Assembly (NCBI RefSeq): GCF_041734735.1
Contig: NC_134905.1
Coordinates: 5,581,070-5,645,069 of the forward strand
Source: Babylonia areolata
Taxonomy: Eukaryota; Mollusca; Gastropoda; Neogastropoda; Buccinidae
Length of the DNA: 64,000 bases
Reading direction: 5' to 3'
Shown: one piece after another, positions 11,401 to 25,055 of the stretch
How the letters are laid out: each line of letters begins with the position of its first letter
How positions within the stretch are numbered: the first letter of the stretch is position 1
Notes under the pieces: generated by a model
Seen by the model: only the letters and a program-made list of their open reading frames with translations
The model's database searches: none
What the model was told of the DNA's origin: nothing
Translations under genes and position numbers: made by a program

Positions 11401-14400
11401 TGGATTTAAAGTGTGTTTAGATTGTTGGTGAGGATTTGTGATGTTTTAGGGTATTGGCGAAAGGTTCGTTATGGGGACGGGATGGGTTAGGGGGGGTTGA
11501 GTGTTTTAGGGGCAGGAGGAGGTATTTTTGTGGGGTGTGTGTGTGTGGTTGGTGTGTAATTGTTGCAGTGGAATTTAAAGATTGTGGTCCTTGAAGGGAG
11601 TTTGTTTGTCTGTGTTGATTGTATGGTGTCGGGTGAAGTCCGTGTGAGTGTGGGACGATTGCCACCAATATCAACAAAATATGCAATGGAGCTTCGGAGA
11701 TGCTGTACCCAGGAGGTAGAGCAGCTGTTTACAAATTACTCTCGATAAAAGCGCTATAGGTTGAGCGTTTCACTGGGGGTGTGGAAAAAAGTAACCCACC
11801 ACTGGACTAGCATTAGCTCAAAAGCAGTAAATGCGGCATAAGATAACTGATGCATTCAATGCAAGCAGTCATGGCAAGATCGCAACAAGAGGGTCTCAAT
11901 CAGCATGTCAATGTCTCACCGTAGGGTGCAATAGAATGCAATTACCATGCATTTGCAGTCGTACTAAAAAGACGCACCTGCAATTAAAAGTCAAAGCAAA
12001 GATGCAGCACATTACAGTAATCTGATGCAAGTATGAAATTGTGTGCAGTGCAGTGGGACTGATGAACATATTACATACAGTTCGGTATGCTGGCATATCG
12101 TGATTCATTCCATGCCATGCACAGGTGGGACATTACATATCCCAGTTCATAATGGTGATTATGTGATTTCATGGAGTGCTTCGTGGGATGCTCATGGAAC
12201 ATAGTGACATAGAGTCAAGGGCGCTTAATGTATCTGTGCAGATGCATGCAACCAGTGTGTGGGCGCATTTGCAAATAGACATCAGTCATGCAGCAAATGT
12301 AATCTATGCATCACTGCACCGTAGGATCAATAGATATTCACGGAAACTTACAGTTCAGCACATAATGTAATCTGATGCATAGGCATGAACGGCGTGGGTT
12401 AGCATTGAACATAATAAACCGTTCAGGCGATAGTATCTTATTTGCAATAAGCAGTGGGATGCTGAGCAGTATAAATACAGTGCAGCACCAATTGGGTCCA
12501 TCTTTGCATTGCACAGTGCAACGCGTGGGCAATAGGCTATCAATACAGGTCATTGCAGCAGCAAAGAAATCTGATGCAATGTCAACGCAGTATGATGCAA
12601 TCAAATGCGTATTCATGCCAGTCCAAAAATACAAAAGAGACAGAGCTTTACTATAAAAGACCTAAACAGCAATTCATGCAGAGGAATATCCATGATCTGA
12701 GAATGTAATGCGGGGCGTCAGTGTGGGAGCATACAAATATCGAATACCTGTACGGCAAAATGTATCTTCCAAGCATCATACAGTGGTGCAATAGCAATAC
12801 ACAGTTCAATGTAGCAATGTAAGTCAATGGCAATGAACGGTGGGGCTGCACTCAGTTCTCAGCTTCACATTTGACAATGCAACCGTGGAAAAGAAAATTA
12901 CACATCTCAGTGTCATGCAGCAATGTAATCTAATGCATGCAAACAGTGATGCAATGGACATTTAAATCACAGTGTAATGCGCATAATTGATCTTGCAATC
13001 GCTAATCTATCTAAGTGGATGCAAGTTGTACATAATACAGTAAAGTTCAATGCAGATAATTATCTTGCTAATGCAATGGCTGGGACAATAAACTGTTTTA
13101 GTTTGGCATAACTGTCATTAGCATCATAAGCGTTGGGATGCAAAGGACATATAATGTCAGTGTGCTATGTACTATGCAATGCGTGTACGGTGGGTGATAA
13201 AATTCCCAATACAGTTTAATTGGATAGGTAATCGTAACAATGCCAATTTCAGGGGATGTCCAGACTTATACTCTTTTCAATCCATATCTTCTCAATCTCA
13301 GTTGGGTAGGAAGTCAATAGAAATAAACAGCGTGTCACAATCGTCGTCATACAATAGAGGACTAGACAATACATAAATGAGCAAACACAAAACAACAATA
13401 CAATGTATTGAGCCATGAATGCAGTGAGGTGTCTTCGTGGTGCTGATAGCTAACCCCATACATCAGGCACCATAACGAATGATGAACAGGCAGTTGTTCC
13501 ATAGAGCAACACTTACAGTGTTCTGTTGTCTTCTCAGCTTATTTGTGTGTATGTAAGCACATGTGCAGTGCTCGTGGGTGCTAGTATCATCGCGGCCGTT
13601 TGTTCAGGGTGACAGGGATGCAATAGAACATATACACCTGTCATGGTGCATAATGTAATCTATGCATCTCGTGCAGTGACTGCATGACCTACGGTCCGTA
13701 TCTACACTTGACGGTGATCGCCATGATGTTCAGCCACACATGCTTACATGAACAGACGTCCTGATTTACTCCCCATACTGCCTAAGTGGACGTTACCAGC
13801 GGTTTCACGCCATTCTCTCTTGCCGGCTCTTACTGGTAGTACGTGATGTTAGTACCCCATTCTTGATGACTGAGCTAGGTTGGTCTTCGACACCCTTCTC
13901 CTGTGTAGAGGATGTCCCTGGTGTTTGTAACCTCTATAACCCTGTACACTTGCGGCAATGTTACAGGGCATTTGAATTGAGCTACTGTGTCCATGATGCT
14001 GGCATGTAATAGCTGGGAAGTTCTGAGTTTAGGCCTCTTTGAACCGGAGGTTGTGCATGGTTATAAACCAACAGAATTGTTGTGTTGGGCAGGATGTCAG
14101 TTATTTGTGATTTTGTTGTTAGTTTTAGTTGACAAATGGGAAACTCTGAAACGTAAAGACTAGATAGCAATATGTGCTTTACCATCTGTTTTGAGGGTGA
14201 ATCGATTGCCTCCATGGTTTAGTGTGGAAAAAGAGTTGATAAGTTTGGGGTTAGAATCAGTCAGATTTGTATAACACTTATTTGTTGTCTTTTTACTTGT
14301 TGGTTGAAATATACGTATATGGTTTTTTCTGTGCTGTTGTATTATTTGCAAGTATCAGATGTTTATGTGTAATGTGGGGTTATACATTGTACGATGCAAG

Positions 14401-17400
14401 CGATGAGAGAATAACAACTAATATAATGATTGTGACAAATATCGCTTTCTGAAGTTTAGTGTACTGTGGTTTGAAAGTGGTTGGGTTGGTTATTAAATAG
14501 TTTCGACTCTACCCATGTCGTGGTTAGCAAATGTGGATAAACAATTGTATGCATATTGATTCGTACAATCCAATGCATTCATTGCAGTGTAATACAACAT
14601 AATGAAACACAATACTTTCAACACACTGCAGTACAACACAATGCAGTACAATACAACATAATTCAATACAGTTCAGTACAAAGCAATACAACACAATTTG
14701 ACACAGTACAGCACAATGCAGTACAACACGCAATACAGTGCACGACAGTACAAAAAACTAAAAATCGGAACAGTACAACACCATTGCAACACAACACAAC
14801 TCTGGCACAGCACACCACAGCATGACACAGTACAACACAACACAACATGACGCGCCACAACACCCCATGACACACCACACCACACCACACCACAATACAA
14901 TACAATACAATGCAATGCAATGCAATGCAATACAATAAAACACAATACAACTCAACACAACACAACACAATACAACTCAACACAACACAACACAACACAA
15001 TACAACACAACACAATACAATACAACACAACACAATACAATTCAGTACAATACAGCACATACAACACAACACAACACAATACAATACAAGTCAACACAAT
15101 ACAACTCAACACAACACAACACAACACAATACAATTCAACACAATACAACTCAACACAACACAACACAACACAACACAACACAATACAACACAACACAAC
15201 ACAACACAACACAACACAATACAACACAACACAATACAACACAACACAACACAACACAACACAATACAATACAATTCAGTACAATACAATTCAGTACAAT
15301 ACAGCACATACAACACAACACAACACAATACAACACAACACAACACACTATTTTATCATACAATCTTTATCCAGGTGCACTACAACATTGCCAAACTTCA
15401 GGCGGATCGTGGCGAAACAGATTACGCCATTCAGAAATACCGGCTGGCCATCGAGTGAGTTACAGATTTATTCACAGCATTTTGACAGTAGTAGTAGTAG
15501 TAGTAGTAGCAGTAGTAGTACACACAGTTGCAGCAGTCGCTGCTTTTGTGATTGCACAGTTCTTCTGATATTACTGCTGTGTGCACATGTCAAATGATCG
15601 GTGTGAGGAGTTTCCTTTTTATGAGGAAGTGTCTGGGTTTGTTTCAATGTACCGGTTATTTACCTGTGTGCTTGATGAATAGGTAGCGTAAGCAGCATTG
15701 ACTTGGAAGTTGTGTACCTGGTGAATGGAGAGAGTTACCACTTTTTGACTCACTTGTGTAATCAAAGTGAGTCTATGTTTTAACCCAGTGTTCGGTTGTC
15801 TGTATGTGTGTGTGTGTCTGTGTGTCTCTGGTAAACTTTAACATTGACATTCTCTCTGCAAATACTTTGTCAGTTGACACCAAATTAGGCATAAAAATAG
15901 GAAAAATTCAGTTCTTTCCTGTCATCTTGTTTAAAAGAATATTGCACCTCTGGGATGGGCACAAAAAAATAAAAAAATGAAGCCTAATTATATGCAAACT
16001 GCATTTACTGTTATATTTGTATTTTTTGTATTCTCTAAACTTGGCACTTTGATCTGATATTCTGACCCAACAACAAGAGCAGTCATTATTATCATTTTAT
16101 GTTCAAACAGGAACTTCTTTTGCCCAGCATGGAATTTTTATTTATTTTGCAAATGTTTTTGGTGCAGATAGTAAAAAAGGGAAATTACTCTGTAATTAAT
16201 GCTAGGGGACTTAATTTGCTTTAAACTGATCTTTTTCATCTTAAACATTACATTTTGAAATTATACTCAATACATAAAAAGCTTGGATTTTTCTTAAAGT
16301 GTATCACAAGTGAGTCTTGAAGGCCTTGCCTCTCTTGTTGTTTTTTAATTACTCCCTTTTCTCACCTAGTCTCAGTATTCTTTTCACAACAGAAATGTTC
16401 ACTCATCTTTACACGAGTGGGTTTTTATGTGTATGACCATTTTTACCCCGCCACGTAGGCAGCCATGCTCCGTTTCCAGGGGTGTGCATGCTGGGCATGT
16501 TCTTGTTGTCCGTAACCCACCGAACGCTGACATGGATTACAGGATCTTTAACATGCGTGTTTGACTTTCTGTTTGTGTGTACACACACACTAAAGGCGTT
16601 CAGGCACTAACAGGTCTGCACATCTGTTGACCTGGGAAATTGAAAAAATCTCCACCCTTAACCCACCAGGTGCCGTTACCGTGATGCATACCAGGGACCC
16701 TGAGATTGAAACTCCATTGCTTTAACCACTCAAATATTGTGCCATTGACAAGTGTGGAGTGATGACCTAGCGCGTTCGCCAAGGAAGCGAGAGAATCTGA
16801 GCGCGCTGGTTCGTGGATGCTAGTCATTCAGATGAGATGATAAACTGAGGTCCTGTGTGCACTTAGCGCACGTAAAAGAACCCACGGCAACAAAAGGGTT
16901 GTTCCTGGCAAAACTCTGTAGAAAAATCCACTTTGATAGGAAAAACTAATAAAACTGCACGCAGGAAAAAATGCAAAAAAAAAAAGGTGGCGCTGTCGTG
17001 TAGCGACGCGCTCTCCCTGGGGAGAGCAGCCCGAATTTCACACAGAGAAATCTGTTGTGATAAAAAGAAATTTGTGTATTTCTTTTTATTACAACAGATT
17101 TCTCTGTGTGAAATTCGGGCTGCTCTCCCCAGGGAGAGCGCGTCGCTATACTACAGCTTTTTATCACAACAGATTTCTCTGTGTGAAATTCGGGCTGCTC
17201 TCCCCAGGGAGAGCGCGTCGCTATACTACAGCACCACCCATTTTTTTGTATTTTTCCTGCATGCAGTTTTATTTGTTTTTCCTATTGACGTGGATTTTTC
17301 TACAGAATTTTGCCAGGAACAACCCTTTTGTTGCCATGGGTTCTTTTACGTGCGCTAAGTTCGTGCTGCACACGGGACCTCGGTTTATCGTCTCATCTGA

Positions 17401-20400
17401 ATGACTAGCGTCCAGACCACCACTCAAGGTCTAGTGGAGGGGGAGAAAATATCGGCGGCTGAGCCGTGATTCGAACCAGCGTGCTCAGGTTCTCTCGCTT
17501 CCTAAGCGGACGCGTTACCTCTAGGCCATCACTCATACAGTATTGTATTCATAAACAGGTCTTTATAGTTCTGTATTCTTTTTTTCTTTTTTTTTCTTTC
17601 TTTTTTTCAAATCAGACTGAACCCGGAATATGACCAGGCTATGAACAATTTGGCCAACATCCTCAAAGACAGGGGAGACAATCTGGAGGCTGAAACGCTG
17701 CTGACCAAGGCCGTCACTATCAAGTCAGTACGCTGCTCTCCCTTCGTGTGTGTGTTTGTGTGTGTTTGCATGTGTGTGTGAGTGTCTGTGTGTGCGTGTG
17801 TATGTGTGTGTGTGTATGTGTCTGTGTGTGTATGTGCTATGTTGTGTTGTGTTCTTGTTGTGCTGTGCTGTGTTGTGTTGTGTGTCGTGTTGCTGTGTCG
17901 CGTTATGATGTGCCGTGTGTGTATCGATGTCTCTTTGAGAAACTGAAACTGAAACCGTCGTTGCCGGGTTCTTGCCATGGCAGCCCAGTGTTTGCGGCAG
18001 CTTGGATGAACCTTGGCATCGTGCAGGCGTCGCTGAAGAAGTACGACCAATCGGAGACCAGCTATCGCACCGCCATCAGTCACCGCCACAACTACCCTGA
18101 CTGCTACTACAACCTGGGCAACCTGGTGAGAACAGTACTGTCTGTCTGACTCTCAGAGCTCAACGTACTGATTGCATTTCTCCCCACCTCCGCAATTTCT
18201 ACGCTATATATATATATGATAGTCAGTCGTGTCCGACTATGACCGTCAGAAGAGCAGAGGAGGCAACTGCTGTTCCGACTATTTGGGCTACAATATATAT
18301 ATATATATATATATGATAGTCAGTCGTGTCCGACTATGACCGTCAGAACAGCAGAGGAGGCAACTGCTGTTCTGACTATTTGGGCTAGAATTTGATTATA
18401 GTGGAGAGTGTCTTGCCCAAGTTACATCCCCACTCTCTCGGCCAAGAGGGTTTTAGGACAGTCGGCGTTGGGATGGTTCCCAAAGGCCAACTAGCCCACA
18501 AGGCTGCAGCACTAAGAGCCAGTGCAATTTTGCCTCCTAGTTTGAGAGTCATAGTCCTTCACAAAAGACTAAGCTGTAAATGGTTTCCTATTGACTGGAG
18601 AAACCATTGATAATACAGCTCTCACTTTGCTGTTGGCCCAAATATAAACTTATGTCAGTCTGTGATATAATTTCTACACTGGCTCCCCATTAACTCTTTC
18701 CGGACGAAGGAATGCTCACGCATTCCTACACAAAACGTATTCGGTTTCGGACGAAGGAATGGAATAGCATTCTCCGAAAGTAAAATTCCATCATGCGCTG
18801 TACACATGATTTTGTGATTAGCCAAGCAGAGTGCGCTATTCTGGGTCACTCCACAATCGAACAGTATGATTGGTTTGTCTCGGATGTGTGGCCTGTCTCG
18901 CACACACACTGACAAAGTCACTGACCGGTCGTCTGCTCGCGTGCCGGCCTGTTAGCAAAGCGGCCTCTTCTCAGAATGTTTTGAAGCGAACAAGGCAGTG
19001 ATGGCAATGTTTTAGGGTTGCCGAAGTACTTGAAATGCTACAGACTGAAGGGTCAGACATTGAAGAGGTGGATGATGACGAAGAAGAAAGCAAATTTAAT
19101 GCAGAAAGCGAGCATGGGTATGGTGATTCGGGGTGAAAAATTGGCAGTATTTTCTACATATGGCAAAACTGAAAAAATAAGATGAGAAATTTGATTTTTT
19201 TTATATGTAATAGCTCAACACGTAATAAACCAGTTCTGAAAGTTTCATTTTCTTACACAGTATTTTGTATTTTTTGTAATTTTTTTCCAAACCCTTACAA
19301 ATGGGCCGTCTGTGGGGAAAAGCAAGGGAGAAAACTTGTCGTCCCGAGTGAGTTAACTCACTCCGGACGAATAGTTCTCTCCCTTGCTTTACCCTACAGA
19401 CCCATTTGTTTGGGTTAGGAAAAAAATCACAAAAAATACAAAACATAAAGTAACTGAATGAAACTCACTGTACTTGACCCACTGACCCCTCTCCTTACGT
19501 CGTGTGAACACCCACCCCCATCCCTCTTCACTGCTGTCAGAAGCTGAGTCACTGTCAGTACCTTCTTGCTGGTAGCTTTCTTCACTGCATTTACTTTATT
19601 TAACGTCTTCATCATCCTCGTCGATGTCGAAAGTTTCAGTCTGAAGCATTTTAATCACTTTAGCAGTAGTAAAAGCCGCTGTCATGATCTAGTTTGCTTC
19701 AAAAATTTCCGCTTGTATCGCCTGTGACGCCATTTTCAATACATATGTAGATTAGCTTGTCGTGTGAGGTCCTGAACTTGCTGGCTCGCTGTGGAGTGTG
19801 TTGTTACGAAATCTCATGAAGAAACTTTCCATTCGACCCTTGACACATTCGCAATGCCCGGTGTAGCTGCAATTGTTATGCTACACCATGAGGAAAATGT
19901 GGAAAAATTTTGATTGTCGAAACCACTATAGAGTTCCGTCGTCCGAGAACGCTACCTAACGTCATGAACGCTATAGCGTTCCTTCGTCCGGAGAGAGTTT
20001 AAGCAAGGATTAGATACAAAGTTGTGTGTCTCTGCTGTTCAGCTTTCCACTCTAGAGGACCTACCCATAATCTTTCTGACCTTATCAGGGCTTGCACTCT
20101 CTCAAGAACTCTCTCCTTTTCCTCTGACTGTTACCTTCAGAAAATTTCTCTGTGTCAATACAAAAACCTGTGGTGGACGTTCTTTCCTCTTTGCTGCTCC
20201 TCATATCTTGAGCAACCTTCCTCAAGATATTTGTGTATCTGATTCTATCTCTGCGTTTCACTCATCACTACGACGGGTGCAATAGCCGAATGGTTAAAGC
20301 ATTGGACTTTCAATCTGAAGGTCCCGGGTTCGAATCACGGTGACAGCGCCTGGTGGGTAAAGGGTGGAGATTTTTACGATTTCCCAGGTCAACATATGTG

Positions 20401-21325
20401 CAGACCTGCCAGTGCCTGAACCCCCTTCATGTGTATACGCAAGCAGAAGATCAAGTACGCACGTTAAAGATCCTGTAATCCATGTCAGCGTTCGGTGGGT
20501 TATGGAAACAAGAACATACCCAGCATGCACACCCCCGAAAGCGGAGTATGGCTGCCTACATGGCGGGTTAGAAACGGTCATACACGTAAAAGCCCACTCG
20601 CGTATATACGAGTGAACGTGGGAGTTGCAGCCCACGAACGCAGAAGAAGAAGAAGAAGAAGCTCATCACTAAAAACTCATCTTGTTAAAAACCTATCGAT
20701 AAGCACTGTCAGCTTCCTTCTTCTCCAACACCATCCATGTCAGCTCACCTTGGATGCATGAAGAGTGGGAGAGGGAGAGTGTGGGAGAGGGAGAGTGGAG
20801 GGGGGATTGAGGGGTTTTGAGACAGAGTTGGTCATGAAAGATTCATGTCATTTGTAACTTTTTCTTTCATGTAAAAAAGCACCCTGAGCTCTTAGGAAAA
20901 AAAGGGCACGCTATAAATGTACATTATTATTATTGTTATGGTTATCATATCATAATCATTATTGTTGTTATTTTTCTTCTCCTTCTTCTTCATCTTCTTG
21001 TTATTATCATTATCATTATTATTATTGTTATTATTATTAGTAGTAGTAGTAGCAGTAGTAGTAGTTGTAGTAGTAGCAGTAGTAATAGGAGTCATAGTAG
21101 TGTATCAGTGTTGTTCTTTTTCTTTGTTTTCTTTTTCTTCATCTTCTTCTTGTTAGTATCATTTTGATGATGATGATGATCATCATCATCAGTATTAGTA
21201 TTAGTATCATTATCAATGTTATTATTATCATTGTTGTTGTTATCATTAGTAGTAGTAGTAATCGTGTATCATCGTCGTTGTTCTGTTTCTTCCTCATCTT
21301 CTTATTGTCACTATCATCATCATCA

Positions 21326-21356
<31 letters not shown>

Positions 21357-24300
21357 CATTGTTGTCGTTGTTGTTGTTGGTTTGTTATCATCATCATTAT
21401 GATGATGATGATGATGATGATGATTGTTTCTTCTTCGTCTTCTTCTTCTTATTGTCATTATTATTATTGTTATTAATTCTTCTTCTTCTTCTTGTAATAA
21501 TGGTAATAATAACAATAATGATGATGCTGTTGATGATGATATTCTTCTTCTTTTTCTTATCATTATCTATGCTTCTTCTTCTTCTTATCTATTCTTCTTC
21601 TTCTTCTTCTTATCGTTATTATTTGTTATCACCATGATTATCATTTATCATGACTTTTGGCACCAACGTGTCACAGTACCTGGACCAGAAGCGACACCAG
21701 GAGGCCCTGTTGGCCTGGCACAACGCCACCAGACTCAAACCCCAGCACCACAACTCCTGGTCCAACGCCATCATCCTGCTGGACAACCTGGGTCAGTTAC
21801 TGCCCTTAACAGAGTTACTGTCATGCCGCTTATTCTGAGTAACCCCCGTACACACACAGAACACAGCAGAACAGCATAACACATTACAACACAGCACAAC
21901 ACAACACAGCACAATGCTTCCAGACTCAAATCCCAGCACCACAAACTCCTGGTCCAACGCCATCATCCTGCTGGACAGCCTGGGTCAGTTACCGCCCTTT
22001 ACAGTTCGTTATGATTAATAATGACGATAATTATATTTATATAGCGCTGAATCTTGTGCAGAGACAAATCAAAACACTTTCACACCAGTCATTCAAACAT
22101 ATGCATAACTCTAAAATTGGAAAAAAAGAAAAGGAAGACAAGGAAGAGGCAGGGAAGAGAGGCTGTTTTGGGAAGAGGTGGGTTTTAAGGCCAGATTTGA
22201 AAGAGCTGAGTGTGGAGACCTGACGAAGCGAAATAGGAAGTTCATTCCAATTACAGACAGAGAAAGAACGGCGGCCAACAGTGGAGAGTTTGAATCTGGG
22301 TGTGCGTAAACAGAGTTACTGTCATGCCACTTATTCTGAGTAACCCCCGTACACACAGAGAACACAGTAGCACAGCATAACACAACACAACACAACACAG
22401 CATAACACAACACAGCACAGCACAGCACAATGTTACCAGACTCGAACCCCAGCAACACAACTTTTAGTCTAATGCCGTCACCCTGCTGGACAATCTTGGT
22501 GAGTTACCGTCTTTTGCTGTTCCGATTTTTTAGGGTTTTTGACTCACTTGTGTAAACAAAGTGAGTCTATATTTTAACCCGGTGTTCGGTTGTCTGTGTG
22601 TGTGTGTGTGTCTGTGTGTCCGTGGTAAACTTTAACATTGACATTTTCTCTGCAAATACTTTGTCAGTTGACACCAAATTAGGCATAAAAATAGGAAAAA
22701 TTCAGTTCTTTCCAGTCATCTTGTTTAAAACAATATTGCACCTTGGGATGGGCACAAAAAAAAAAAAAAAAAAGGAAGCCAAATTATATACAAACAGCAT
22801 TTACTGTTATATTTATATTTTTTGTATTCTATAAACTTGGCACTTTGATCTGATATTCTGACCCAACAACAAGAGCAGTCATTATTATCATTTTTTGTTC
22901 AAACAGGAACTTCTTTTGCTAAGCATGGAAGTTTTATTTATTTTGCAAACGTTTTGGTGCAGGTAGTAAAAAAGGGAAATTACTCTATATTAAATACTAG
23001 GGGACATAATTCGCTTTAAACTGATCTTTCTCATCTTAAACATTACATTTTGAAATTATACTCAATACATAAAAAGCTTGGATTTTTTTTTTTCAGTGTA
23101 TCACAAGTGAGTCTTGAAGGCCTTGCCTCTCTTGTTTGTTGTTGTTGTTGCTGCCCCATCATCTGCATGGTACCGGTGGCATGAGTCTAATGCTGTTCGT
23201 TCCGAGTACCCCACCCCCCATACACACACAGCAGCACAGCATCACACAGCACAGCGTAACTCAGCACAGTGTAACACAACACAGCACAGCATAACACAGC
23301 ACGGCACAGCGTAACACAATATGGCTCAGCGTAACACAGTGCAGTGTAGCACAACACAGCACAGCATAACACAGCACGGCACAGCGTAACACAGCACAGC
23401 GTAACACAATACAACACAGCATAGCATAACACAGTACAACACAGCACAGCATAACACAATATAGCACAACATAGCATAACACAATATAACACAGCACAGC
23501 ACGGCATAACACAACACAGCACAGCGTAACACAATATAGCACAACATAGCATAACACAATATAACACAGCATAGCATAACACAATACAACACAGCACAGC
23601 ATAACACAATATAGCACAACATAGCATAACACAATACAACACAGCATAGCATAACACAATACAACACAACACAGCATAACACAATACAACACAGCATAAC
23701 ACAACACAACACAACACAACACAGCATAACACAGTACAACACAGTATAACACAATAAAGCACAGCACAACACAGCATAACACAGTACAACACAGCATAAC
23801 ACAATACAACACAGCATAACATAACACAATACAACACAGCACAGCACAACACAGTATAACAGCATAACACAATATAACACAGTATAGCATAACACTATGC
23901 AGCATAACACAATACAGCACAGCATAACACAATTTAACACAGCACAGCATAACACAATATAACACAGCACAGCATAACACAATATAACAGCATAACACAG
24001 TACAACACAGTATAACACAATAAAGCACAGCACAACACAGCACAACACAGCATAACACAGCATAACACAATACACCACAGGACACCACAACACAACACAG
24101 CGCTACAAAATACAACACAGCATAGGGCAGCACAGCCAATGTTGTTATACAGAACTTTGAGAAGTTTGAAAACACTATTAAAATACTGTCATGATCATGA
24201 TGACACAGATGTTATAAAGCACTTTGAGAGGTTTGAAAACACTGTTAATGTACTGTCATGATCATGATGACAAAGATGTTATAAAGCACTTTTTGAGAGG

Positions 24301-25021
24301 TTTGAAAACACTGTTAATGTACTGTCATAATCATGATGACAAAGATGTGATGTATGTTGTTGCACTGTTTGGTGGGTTGTCAAGACCGAGTGATCGTGAT
24401 TGCGCTCAAACACAGCACAGCACAGCACAGTTCAGCACAGGATAACACAGCATAGCACAATACAGCCAAACACAACACATAACAGCTCAACACAACACAG
24501 CACAGTAATACAACACAGCAGCACAGCACAGCACAGCACAGCAGCAGCACAGCACAGCACAACACAACACAGACTCAAGATGTGACGTGTGTCTGATCAG
24601 TAATAATAATAATTACAACAATAATTATAATACTACCGATGCGACGTGAGTGTGATCAGCAACAAAAAAAACAACAACAATAATATTATTTTTTGTGTCA
24701 TACACTGTACCACGTCAGACTGATGCAAACTAGGCCAAACAGGGAGTGTAATTTAAACTCCTCTTACTAACGACGTGGCGTGTGCCTGCGTGTCCGGACA
24801 GGTCGTCAGGACCAGGCGGTGAAGATGGGGGTGGCGGCCCTCAAACACCTGCCAGAGTCCGCCATGCTGTGGTTCAACGTGGCTAACGTGCAGGGCAAGA
24901 TGGAACTCTGGGAAGACTCGGAGCACAGCTTCCTGTCCGCTATCCGCCTCGACGGCCGCGAGGCACGCTACCACCTCAACTTGGGTCAGTGGAGTTTTTT
25001 TTTCTTTTTTTTTTTCCTTTC

Positions 25022-25055
<34 letters not shown>

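Larger units (their letters stand above)
18640..20935 (+). mobile_element. LINE 3' end (CR1/L2-like), split by nested elements
   Basis: Translation gives the C-terminal pattern of the reverse transcriptase ([28 protein letters not shown], then LKTHLVKNL after the SINE). Its 3'UTR ends in ctataaatgtac and (att)n. Interrupted by a piggyBac-like pair (18690-20002) and SINE-A (20272-20661). 5' truncated and decayed. Confidence 0.75.

Noticed and set aside
14663-15600. Long Cys/Val/Leu or Asn/Thr/Gln frames
   Set aside because: ACAAC-type microsatellite translation; same for 23187-24175 and 37295-37740.
19182-19615. Short frames around 19.2-19.6 kb as host genes
   Set aside because: They lie within the two inverted piggyBac-like elements and contain stops.
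20274-20350. Possible tRNA gene (A- and B-box, cloverleaf-like)
   Set aside because: It is the head of SINE-A with full SINE body, tail and target duplication. The same applies to heads at 25080, 32042, 34118 and 37160.
25010-25050. Poly(A) as evidence of a processed pseudogene
   Set aside because: The preceding sequence is the TMTC4 donor and intron; no spliced gene copy is attached.
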